The notes beneath the pieces were generated by a model. The model had not been told where the DNA came from and did not search any database. It saw only the letters and a list, made by a program, of their open reading frames with translations. DNA of 64,000 nucleotides from DASVUC01 sp038237225 (lineage in GTDB: Bacteria; Planctomycetota; Phycisphaerae; Tepidisphaerales; Tepidisphaeraceae). Positions 52,205 through 59,789 of this stretch are shown piece after piece (position 1 is the first letter of the stretch; each line of letters starts with the position of its first letter). The position numbers and the translations under genes are program-made. The stretch covers positions 1 to 64,000 of the forward strand of contig JBBRYX010000005.1 in assembly GCA_038237225.1 (NCBI GenBank), written 5' to 3'.

Positions 52205-52210
52205 CTAAAT

Positions 52211-52756
52211 TTATTTTATCACACCCGCGCCGGCGACAGCCACCGAATGATCATTCTCAACGGTCGATCCCGATGAGCCGATCGCTCCGATGATCTGATC
52301 TCCGGACTTGATCGGCACGCCGCCCGGGAACGTGATCAGGCCCTGGTTTGATACCTCAATCATGTACAGCGGCTGCCCCGGCTGGGACAGCTTCCCGATG
52401 TCGCCCGTGTTCATGTCGAAATATCGGGCTGTCTTCGCCTTCTTGATTGCGATGTCGATCGATCCGAGCCACGCGCCGTCCATGCGGATAAATGCCTTGA
52501 GGTTTCCACCCGCATCGACCACAGCGATATCCTGCTTCAGGTTCATCTCCTTCGCCTTATTCATCGCCGCCATCACCACCGCGTGCGCCTGATCCGCACT
52601 GATGTCCTTTGTTGTGAGAGCATCACCGGGTTGGGCAGCCGCATGCGGATCCGCCTCCTGAGCTCGCGCCATTTGCGTGGGTGTCTTGATCAGAATCGCC
52701 GTGAGAATTCCACCGATCAGCATTGCGCTGACGATCATCCAGTTGGTCCGTCGCAT
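52211..52756 (-). CDS. Exported GlcG/HbpS-family (DUF336) protein
   Basis: 181 residues from the ATG at 52756, with GGAAGG 6 nt upstream; the longer frame has no support. The signal peptide (RRTNWMIVSAMLIGGILTAI to about ARAQE) puts it outside the cytoplasmic membrane. The mature part has ISADQAHAVVMAAMNKAKEM, DIAVVDAGGNLKAFIRMDGA, YMIEVSNQGLITFPGGVPIK and GAIGSSGSTVENDHSVAVAG, the full GlcG/HbpS fold. Relatives bind haem or cobalamin or act in glycolate operons; which applies here is unknown. Confidence 0.85.
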   Translation of the reverse strand: MRRTNWMIVSAMLIGGILTAILIKTPTQMARAQEADPHAAAQPGDALTTKDISADQAHAVVMAAMNKAKEMNLKQDIAVVDAGGNLKAFIRMDGAWLGSIDIAIKKAKTARYFDMNTGDIGKLSQPGQPLYMIEVSNQGLITFPGGVPIKSGDQIIGAIGSSGSTVENDHSVAVAGAGVIK

Positions 52757-52927
52757 GATTAGCCTTCCCTTTAAGAGTGTTCGACTAGAGGCCGGCGCTC
52801 GCGCCGGCAGATGCCGTGGATGTAGCATTGATCTGCAAGTTCCGCTAGCTTTTTTTATAGGGTGCCCCATGCAATTGGCAGGGCACCGTAACCCAACCTC
52901 TCTATAACGAAAGCTCTGATTCCCACT

Positions 52928-53110
52928 TCAGGGCAGGCGATCGAACACCAACCCCTCCCCTTTGTCCCAGGCGTCCAAGGGCACCCCGAGTTCCTCCCCC
53001 AACTCCACGAACAACCCGCGCTTTTCCGCGGACTCGTGCAGCATGCGAAACGGACGCAGTTCACTCTGAGCCACGCGCTTCCGCTTGAAGCTTCGCCTCA
53101 AGACGTCCAA
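52928..53110 (-). CDS. Small hypothetical ORF, about 60 aa
   Basis: From a TTG at 53110: LDVLRRSFKRKRVAQSELRP, then LHESAEKRGLFVELGEELGV and ending FDRLP. It is highly charged and helical, with protein-like composition. No ATG exists and the frame is open up to the end of ndk, so the start is uncertain. It lies 22 bp downstream of ndk on the same strand. Not recognised. Confidence 0.35.
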   Translation of the reverse strand: MDVLRRSFKRKRVAQSELRPFRMLHESAEKRGLFVELGEELGVPLDAWDKGEGLVFDRLP

Positions 53111-53132
53111 TTTTTCGAGATGCTCACTTGCC

Positions 53133-53603
53133 TTACTCCGGCTGTCCCTTGCTCATGTCATAAACCCACCCCTGACTCGCCGGCTGCCAATCCAGCAACT
53201 CATCCGCCTTGAAGAACAGACCCAGCTCCCGCTGCGCACTCTCCGGCGAATCAGACCCGTGAATCAGATTAAACGAATTGCTCACGCCGAAATCGCCGCG
53301 AATTGTGCCAGCCTCCGCCTTCGATCCAAACGTCGCGCCCATCATCTTCCGGGAGATCGCGATCGAATCCTTCCCCGCCAGCGCCAGCACGAGCACCGGC
53401 GAGCTCGTCATGAACTTCACCAGCCCCGCGTAGAAACCCTTCCCCCTGTGCGGCTCATAATGCGTTTCCGCCAGCGACTGCGGGATTTTCATCATCTTCG
53501 CGCCAACGATCTGCAAACCCTTTTTCTCAAACCGCGTCATGATCTCGCCCGACAATCCCCGCTGCACCGCATCCGGCTTCAAAATAATCAGCGTCCGCTC
53601 CAT
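53133..53603 (-). CDS. ndk: Nucleoside diphosphate kinase
   Basis: 156 residues. MERTLIILKPDAVQRGLSGE, then FYAGLVKFMTSSPVLVLAL and the active-site NLIHGSDSPESAQRE with H115 as the phosphorylated histidine. TFGSKAEAGTIRGDFGVSN matches the nucleotide-binding segment. The length is typical of bacterial Ndk (about 140-155). It balances NTP and dNTP pools in the cytoplasm. It is divergent from the transglutaminase gene, with starts 121 bp apart. Confidence 0.97.
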   Translation of the reverse strand: MERTLIILKPDAVQRGLSGEIMTRFEKKGLQIVGAKMMKIPQSLAETHYEPHRGKGFYAGLVKFMTSSPVLVLALAGKDSIAISRKMMGATFGSKAEAGTIRGDFGVSNSFNLIHGSDSPESAQRELGLFFKADELLDWQPASQGWVYDMSKGQPE

Positions 53604-53724
53604 ATCCTGTCTCCTCGTGAACTTCTGGGCCGCGCGTTATATCCTGTCCCCACCTAAATTTGTAGGGGCGACACTTGTGTCGCCCTCTTCTCCTTCGTCT
53701 CGCGCCTCAAAAAGAAGGCTCGCC

Positions 53725-54684
53725 ATGCTCTTAAAGCTCACCCACACCACCGACCTTTCCTACTCCGACATGATCAGCGAATCCGTCATGGAGCTGCGCA
53801 TGTGCCCGCGCCAGGAGGCCGATCAGCACCGCCTCAGTTTCAACCTCGCCATCGGCCCCCCTGCCACGCCCAGCACTTATTACGACTGGCTCGGTAACAC
53901 CGTCCACGCGTTCACCATCACCAGCTTCCACGACACGATTCAGATCGTCGCGACGAGCGTCGTCGAAACGGATCGTCCCAAGGTCGATCCGCATTCCCTT
54001 CCCGACCTCTACCCGGTCCGCACAACACCCGACCAATATTGGATGTACGACTACGAAAACTTCAGCGGCCCGGTCTGCGACTGCACCCTCCTGCGCCAAC
54101 TCTCCGAACACCTTCACGCACGCGAAGGCGAACCCCTCGGCCAGATCGCCCAACGCATGATCCATCTGATCGACTCCAAATTCATGTACGAGCAAGGCGT
54201 CACCTCCGCCGCCAGCCCCATCACCGAAATCCTCTCCCATGGCCGAGGCGTCTGCCAGGATTTCACTCACCTCATGATCGGCCTCGCCCGCGCCGTCAAG
54301 ATTCCCGCGCGCTATGTCTCAGGTTATCTCCACCCTGAAGCCCAGCGCTATCGCGGCTACACCCAGACCCACGCCTGGTGCGAGCTCTATTTCCCCACCG
54401 CCGGCTGGATCGGATTTGACGCCACCAACAAGTGCACCACCGACGATCACTTCGTCAAAGTCGCGTATGGCCGCGATTTCCGCGACGTTCCCCCGAACAA
54501 GGGCATCTATCGCGGCTCCGCCCGCGAGAAGATCCAGGTTGCGGTGAAGAGTGAAGAACTCAAGGTGATCCCACCCGAACTCGCATCCGATCGCACGCAA
54601 ACGATCAACATTCCCACCTACCCCGGCTCCCACGCCCCCCACACCGACCAAGTCTCCATGCAACAAGAACAACAACAACAATAA
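53725..54684 (+). CDS. Transglutaminase-like cysteine protease family protein
   Basis: 319 residues from the ATG at 53725; the frame opens earlier but covers the ndk promoter. An N-terminal beta domain (SYSDMISESVMELRMCPRQE, typical of bacterial transglutaminase N domains) precedes the catalytic core: GRGVCQDFTHL (C177), QTHAWCELYF (H216) and GFDATN (D232), a complete Cys-His-Asp triad. YVSGYLHPE is also conserved. The tail is rich in glutamine. No signal peptide, so it is probably cytoplasmic; substrates of this family are mostly unknown. Confidence 0.9.
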   Translation: MLLKLTHTTDLSYSDMISESVMELRMCPRQEADQHRLSFNLAIGPPATPSTYYDWLGNTVHAFTITSFHDTIQIVATSVVETDRPKVDPHSLPDLYPVRTTPDQYWMYDYENFSGPVCDCTLLRQLSEHLHAREGEPLGQIAQRMIHLIDSKFMYEQGVTSAASPITEILSHGRGVCQDFTHLMIGLARAVKIPARYVSGYLHPEAQRYRGYTQTHAWCELYFPTAGWIGFDATNKCTTDDHFVKVAYGRDFRDVPPNKGIYRGSAREKIQVAVKSEELKVIPPELASDRTQTINIPTYPGSHAPHTDQVSMQQEQQQQ

Positions 54685-54698
54685 ACCCAAGTATTTAG

Positions 54699-54720
54699 CC
54701 CCCGGTGAATACACCGGGGG
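54699..54720. terminator. Perfect hairpin between convergent genes
   Basis: CCCCCGGTG-AATA-CACCGGGGG is a perfect 9-bp stem with a 4-nt loop. It lies between the ends of the transglutaminase gene (54684) and the membrane glycosyltransferase gene (54739). It has no T-run on either side, so it may act as an intrinsic pause or a dispersed palindrome as much as a terminator. Confidence 0.55.
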
Positions 54721-54738
54721 ATGACCGCGCGTCCGGCC

Positions 54739-56796
54739 CTAGCGGATGCGGTAGATGAGCCCCGCGGCTCGAGCATCTGATCTTGTCGGATAGACTCGCT
54801 CGAAATGCGCGGGATCCGACGAAGCGAAGTCTTGTTCCGGTGGTATCGGATTTTCCGAGCCGTCCACAGCATTCACCGCTGAGATCACCAGATAATTCGC
54901 GCCTGACTTCTTCAGCCGATTAAGCCACTGAGCGCGATCGGGCTCGCCATGCAGGAGTTGAACCATTCGTACGGCAATGTCTTCGCCGGTTAGCGGGTCC
55001 GCGATACGCGGCAAATCGATCAACGAGTTGATGTTCTTTCGCGCAGGGACGTAAAGCACGCGGTCGTTATGGGTGAAGCCGGTCAGGGGATAGGTGAGAT
55101 AGGTGTTGGTGTAGGCAACCGTCGCGTCTCGCGGCAGTTCATCGCGAACGAAGCGCCAAAGGTCAGCCTGGGCGCCGTAAAGAGTGGGCGCGGACCAGGA
55201 AACGTAGGTGCCAACGTCGCGGTAGGCGGCGATGTACGCGTGCCAGTAGATGTAGACTGCGGTGACCAAACCGAATGCGCCAGCGACGATCATCACCTTC
55301 CGCACAATGCGGGGAACCCAGCGACTCATCAACAGAATAGCCACTCCATTGATCGCGACTGCCGCCAGGATGAACTGCGCGGTCATTGCAGGGCGGAACG
55401 CTGTAGCCGCCGAGAGAATCGCAAACGCCACGGCCAGAGGAAGCTGCATAATCGCGGGCAAGGACATGACCACCAGCGCGATCGAAGCAAACAAGAGGAT
55501 GAGCGCGGGATAGGCAAAACGAAACTCGCCATAGGGGGAGGTGGCGGCAAAGAGGAGGATGACCAGCGGCGGGCCAAGGAGGATGGCTCGATGCAGAGGA
55601 TGCTTGCGAAGCCGGCGGAAGCTCAGCCCCACTGCGGCAACCCAGGTGATCATCAGAGCGATGTTGATGAACAGCGGCGCGGAGAAATAGTTTGCCGTGA
55701 AAACATTCCAGACTCCCCGAGGTGACTCAAGAAGTCGGCTGCGCTGAATTTGAAACATCCCGCGAAACAGGGTGAACCCGAAGAGTCGGACGTCTGTGGG
55801 GTACAGGGGGTTGCCGGTAACAACCCAGTTGCGGGCATACCAGGGGCTGGCAACCGCGAAGGTGATCAGCGCAGCGACCGCATAATCCCGGCCACGCCAG
55901 CCCTTGCGGAGCGGCGCATCGATCATGAGGAGAATGATCGGCAGCGCGTACAACGACGTGTATTTGGTCGCAAGCAGCAGCCCAAGAGAGAGCCCGGCGA
56001 TGATCGGAGCAAGCGGATTCCTTTTGTCGGCAGGCATCATCATCGCGTTCAGCGTCGCGATGAAGAAGGCGGCGACGAAAAGGTCGTCCTTGGCAACGAT
56101 GGACTGACTGATGAAGGGTCGCGCAAGCACCGCGGCGGCCGCAATTATGGATGCGATCGCGAGGCGAATGTCGAGCCGCCGCAGAAAATCCGTCATCGCG
56201 ATGAACAGAAAGATCAGCGGGATCACACCGACGAAACGGGCCAAGACGTCGTTGCCCAGCGGCGCAATGAGGAAGGCAATGAACGTTGAGCCGGCAAGCG
56301 GGGAGTAGCTGTTAGCCGGGTTGAAGAACCAGGTTTCATAAATGCCAAGGCGGTGCGTCTGAAGCCATTGCACAGCGGCCGGGGCATGATAAGTCAGCGC
56401 GTCGGTGGAGGTCATTGGAAAGAACGCTTGATGGTAAGCAAGAGCGGCAAGATAGGTCAGCACAAAGGTGAGCGAAGCCGTGAAGGCGAGTTGATCTGAG
56501 GCCGCCCGTGATTGGGGCGGCGATGCGGAGGCCGTGGAGCGGCGGGCGATCAACAGCAGCCCGAACGAAAGTGCCAGCGCTGTCGCTGCAATCGTAATGG
56601 AGTTGAGCTGATGAGCGACGCCGGGCAGGCAGACCGACAGGTATTGGATCGTATGGAAGAAGACGAAGGCGGTTGCAGCCGAGGTTAAGCGGTCGGAGAT
56701 AAAGCGGCGGGAAAGTCGATAGCCGGCAACGTATGGAACGACGATCAGAACAACGGCATAAAAAAGTCGCAGCTCGTCTGTAAGGAGGATTGCCAC
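54739..56796 (-). CDS. Membrane glycosyltransferase, GT39-like (GT-C), 685 aa
   Basis: 685 residues with about 13 hydrophobic helices and a soluble C-terminal domain of about 130 residues. The first long outside loop has FFPMTSTDALTYHAPAAVQW followed by PANSYSPLAGSTF; an acidic residue here (TSTDALTYH) is where GT-C enzymes carry the catalytic Asp. LLLATKYTSLYALPIILL and ASPWYARNWVVTGNPLYPTD are characteristic of large planctomycete/bacterial GT39-like membrane proteins. Substrate unknown. It is not a close paralogue of the three GT39 enzymes earlier in the window. Confidence 0.78.
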   Translation of the reverse strand: MAILLTDELRLFYAVVLIVVPYVAGYRLSRRFISDRLTSAATAFVFFHTIQYLSVCLPGVAHQLNSITIAATALALSFGLLLIARRSTASASPPQSRAASDQLAFTASLTFVLTYLAALAYHQAFFPMTSTDALTYHAPAAVQWLQTHRLGIYETWFFNPANSYSPLAGSTFIAFLIAPLGNDVLARFVGVIPLIFLFIAMTDFLRRLDIRLAIASIIAAAAVLARPFISQSIVAKDDLFVAAFFIATLNAMMMPADKRNPLAPIIAGLSLGLLLATKYTSLYALPIILLMIDAPLRKGWRGRDYAVAALITFAVASPWYARNWVVTGNPLYPTDVRLFGFTLFRGMFQIQRSRLLESPRGVWNVFTANYFSAPLFINIALMITWVAAVGLSFRRLRKHPLHRAILLGPPLVILLFAATSPYGEFRFAYPALILLFASIALVVMSLPAIMQLPLAVAFAILSAATAFRPAMTAQFILAAVAINGVAILLMSRWVPRIVRKVMIVAGAFGLVTAVYIYWHAYIAAYRDVGTYVSWSAPTLYGAQADLWRFVRDELPRDATVAYTNTYLTYPLTGFTHNDRVLYVPARKNINSLIDLPRIADPLTGEDIAVRMVQLLHGEPDRAQWLNRLKKSGANYLVISAVNAVDGSENPIPPEQDFASSDPAHFERVYPTRSDARAAGLIYRIR

Positions 56797-56866
56797 AAGG
56801 GTCCGGGCCCGGAGCGGGCGCCGGCATCTTAGTCGCCCGCAGCCTCCAACGCGAAAGTTGTCCGCA

Positions 56867-57442
56867 CTACCGCGTCAGCACGACCACATACGCCAGCAAT
56901 GCGACCGCGCTGACGAAGCAGACGATCGCAACCTTTCCGAGCGCGCCCAGGGCAGCCTGCGAGATGCCCTCGAAGGGCGCGTTCATCCATTCCAGCGGCT
57001 TGAGGACTGCCGGCGTCGGCTCCGAAAAATCTGGAAACAGGTCAACTTTGCGCCTCGTGGCCTCGACGCCGGTGACACGTTCGAAGACCTCAACCGGGGT
57101 CCCAAAATAATCCATGTCGTCGCCGGGCTCGTCATACTCATGATCCTGATGTTCGAAATTCCGATTCTCCCGCTCACCTTCAAGCCCGGCCAGGACGTCC
57201 GCCAGCACGGCCTCCTGTTCCGAGACATGCTGGGGATCCGGATACTTGCGCAGGACCAGCGCGGGCGCGGGATTTGGCCCTCGCGAATTGCCCATCACGG
57301 CGTCAAGCTGCTCATCCACTTCCGACAGCAGGCGGTCGATCTCCTTGCCGGCAAGCTGCGAAAGCAGCTCGTCGTTGGTGAACGGAGAAGAATTTTCCTG
57401 AGAATCAAATGGGTCGGATAACCCCAGATCGGTGGGATCCAT
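56867..57442 (-). CDS. Hypothetical protein with C-terminal membrane anchor, 191 aa
   Basis: From the ATG at 57442 (GGGAG 5 nt upstream; the longer frame lacks a ribosome site). The acidic N-terminal part contains FTNDELLSQLAGKEIDRLLS and EVDEQLDAVMGNSR, a probable coiled-coil segment; the middle is acidic and disordered; and the last 25 residues (VAIVCFVSAVALLAYVVVLT) form one membrane helix ending in R. This is a tail-anchored layout. Function unknown. It is divergent from pyruvate kinase, starts 134 bp apart. Confidence 0.7.
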   Translation of the reverse strand: MDPTDLGLSDPFDSQENSSPFTNDELLSQLAGKEIDRLLSEVDEQLDAVMGNSRGPNPAPALVLRKYPDPQHVSEQEAVLADVLAGLEGERENRNFEHQDHEYDEPGDDMDYFGTPVEVFERVTGVEATRRKVDLFPDFSEPTPAVLKPLEWMNAPFEGISQAALGALGKVAIVCFVSAVALLAYVVVLTR

Positions 57443-57576
57443 CGTGACTCCCTTCACGCACGCCAAAACGTTAAACACGTCATGACCTCGCCGCGTCCGT
57501 GCGGCTCGGATCGGGGCATCTTATCATCCCATTCGCGCCATCGCAATTCCATCCGCGGCATTCCGGCGATATATCT

Positions 57577-59076
57577 ATGCGCGTGAACAGCCTGATGATC
57601 CGCACCAAAATCCTCGCCACCATGGGTCCTGCCGTGGGGGACCCTGAAAATTTGTATCGGCTTTTCGAGGCTGGCGCCGATGCCTGCCGGCTCAATTTTT
57701 CGCATGGTTCGCTCGATGGGCACCTGCTGATGCTGCGAAACATCCGTGAGGCCGCCGCTCGGTTTGATCATCCGATTGCCGTTCTGGGCGACCTTGGCGG
57801 GCCCAAAATCAGGCTCGGGCCGATTGCGGACGTCGATGCCACCGGCGGCATGCCGATCGTTCCCGGCGACACGCTTACCGTCCAACGTGCTCCGATCGTC
57901 GGTCAGAACCTTCGCGTGTGCACGACGGTGCCAGCGCTCATCGACGACATCCGGCCCGGTGATCGTGTGTACATCGAAGATGGGTTGCTGCGGTTTCTCT
58001 GCGTGGACAAGATCAACGATGAAATCCACCTGACCTGCCACGTGGGCGGGATTCTCAAAACCGCCAAGGGGATCAATCTTCCGAGCACCAAAGTCAGCCT
58101 GCCTTCGATCACGGATCGTGACTGGCAATGTGCCGAATGGGCAGTCGACAACAACCTGGATTACCTCGCGCTGTCGTTCGTGCGCAGCGCTGCTGACATT
58201 GAATTGCTGCGTCAATATCTCAAGAACCGCGGCAGCGACATCAACATCATCGCCAAGATCGAGAAGGCGGAGGCGATTCAGGACATCGACAATATTATTG
58301 CGGCCGCGGATGGGCTGATGGTGGCGCGGGGGGATCTGGGCGTGGAGATGGACGTGGCGCAGGTGCCGATCATTCAGAAGGATTTGATTAAGCGTTGTCA
58401 CGCCGCGGGCAAGCCGGTGATCGTGGCGACGCAGATGCTGCAGAGCATGATCGAGCAGCCGACGCCGACGCGAGCGGAGGTTTCGGATGTGGCCAATGCC
58501 ATTTTTGACGGCACCGATGCGATCATGCTTTCCGGCGAAACGTCGGTGGGAAAATTTCCGGTCGGCGCGGTGCTCACGATGAGCCACATTGCGGATATCA
58601 CGGAAAGCTATCTCAACGATCACGCCCCGCCGGAGATGCCGCTGAAGCTACAGACGATGCAGCTTTCGAACGCGATCGCGCGCGGGGTGAAGCAGATGGT
58701 GGCGGATGTGAAACTGAAGCTGATTGTCCTCTGGTCCCAAACCGGCGGCCCGGCGCGCATTTTCTCGAAGAATCGTTTCCCGGTTCCGATCATTGCCCTG
58801 TCGACCGATCACCGCGCGCTTCGGCATATGGCCCTCTTGTATGGCGTGATCCCGCTGGAATGCGCGCCGCCGGCCACGATCGATGGAATGGTTACTGAAA
58901 TTGACGCGCTCATTCGCGACAAGCAACTGGCTGGCAGCGGCGACCGCATCGTCATCGTCACCGGTTCCTCGCTCGGAACCCCGGGCATGATGAACGGCGT
59001 CCTCCTGCACACGGTCGGAACTCAGCCCGTGGAAGCGCAATTTCAATCGACGTTCGGTGAATTCACCGCGATGTAA
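57577..59076 (+). CDS. pyk: Pyruvate kinase
   Basis: 499 residues from the ATG at 57577; MIRTKILATMGPAV begins six codons in and could be the true start (57595). RLNFSHGS (38-45), DLGGPKIRLG (72-81), IAKIEKAEAIQDID with the catalytic lysine, ARGDLGVEMD and MLQSMIEQPTPTRAEVSDVA with IFDGTDAIMLSGETSVGKFP are complete pyruvate kinase signatures. The C-terminal domain is present. It makes pyruvate and ATP from PEP and ADP. It is followed after 21 bp by a lipoprotein-like gene. Confidence 0.97.
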   Translation: MRVNSLMIRTKILATMGPAVGDPENLYRLFEAGADACRLNFSHGSLDGHLLMLRNIREAAARFDHPIAVLGDLGGPKIRLGPIADVDATGGMPIVPGDTLTVQRAPIVGQNLRVCTTVPALIDDIRPGDRVYIEDGLLRFLCVDKINDEIHLTCHVGGILKTAKGINLPSTKVSLPSITDRDWQCAEWAVDNNLDYLALSFVRSAADIELLRQYLKNRGSDINIIAKIEKAEAIQDIDNIIAAADGLMVARGDLGVEMDVAQVPIIQKDLIKRCHAAGKPVIVATQMLQSMIEQPTPTRAEVSDVANAIFDGTDAIMLSGETSVGKFPVGAVLTMSHIADITESYLNDHAPPEMPLKLQTMQLSNAIARGVKQMVADVKLKLIVLWSQTGGPARIFSKNRFPVPIIALSTDHRALRHMALLYGVIPLECAPPATIDGMVTEIDALIRDKQLAGSGDRIVIVTGSSLGTPGMMNGVLLHTVGTQPVEAQFQSTFGEFTAM

Positions 59077-59097
59077 TTCGGTTATAAAATCATCCCA

Positions 59098-59748
59098 ATG
59101 CAACGCTCCCTTTCCGCTTTGATCATTCTGCTGTGCTCAATGAAGCTTGCACTTTCGGGCGCGGGCTGCGCGCTTTCTCAAGAACCGGTCGGGCCACCGA
59201 CGAATCCCACCACCAATCCGGCGGCGCTGCTGACGACGCAGCCTTACTATTGGACGACTCAGCCGGCGGTGGTTCAGGTGACGAATCCCAGTTTTCACAG
59301 GCTCTGGAACGCTTCGGCAGCGGTTGCGCGCGAGTACGGATACCGGCTGGATCGACAGGATCTTCGCAGCGGGTTGCTGACGACGGAGCCGCTTGTCTCG
59401 CAGCAATTTTTTGAGGTGTGGGCGCGAGACACGGGCGATTCCGCGGGCGTGGCGAACAACTCGATCACGACGTATCGGCGGACGCTTCGATTTGAAATTC
59501 AGAAAGACATGGGCGGGTTCACCATGAGCCCGCGCGTGCTGGTTGAGCGGAGCGCTCAGGCGGAGCAGCCGATTACGTCGGCGGTTGGCGTGCGGTCTTC
59601 GATGGGAACGCAGAAGCATCCGACCCTTGGCACCAGGGAAACGGACCGGGGTGTCTATATCCCGGGCGGGTATTGGTATGCGACTGGACGCGATTACGCG
59701 TTGGAGCGGAAGATTGCGAAGTCGGTGAGCAAAAAGCTGGATCGATAA
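59098..59748 (+). CDS. Exported, lipoprotein-like hypothetical protein
   Basis: 216 residues. MQRSLSALIILLCSMKLALS is a signal sequence ending in GAGCAL, close to a lipobox but with Gly at -3, so lipidation at C24 is likely but not certain. A proline/threonine-rich stretch follows, then a domain with SFHRLWNASAAVAREYGYRL, LRSGLLTTEPLVSQQFFEVW and YRRTLRFEIQKD. The pattern resembles small planctomycete envelope proteins of unknown function. It is probably translated with pyk only by proximity. Confidence 0.65.
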   Translation: MQRSLSALIILLCSMKLALSGAGCALSQEPVGPPTNPTTNPAALLTTQPYYWTTQPAVVQVTNPSFHRLWNASAAVAREYGYRLDRQDLRSGLLTTEPLVSQQFFEVWARDTGDSAGVANNSITTYRRTLRFEIQKDMGGFTMSPRVLVERSAQAEQPITSAVGVRSSMGTQKHPTLGTRETDRGVYIPGGYWYATGRDYALERKIAKSVSKKLDR

Positions 59749-59789
59749 TCGGTCAATCATCTCAGTTCAGTCCCCCGCCTCGTTTGAGC

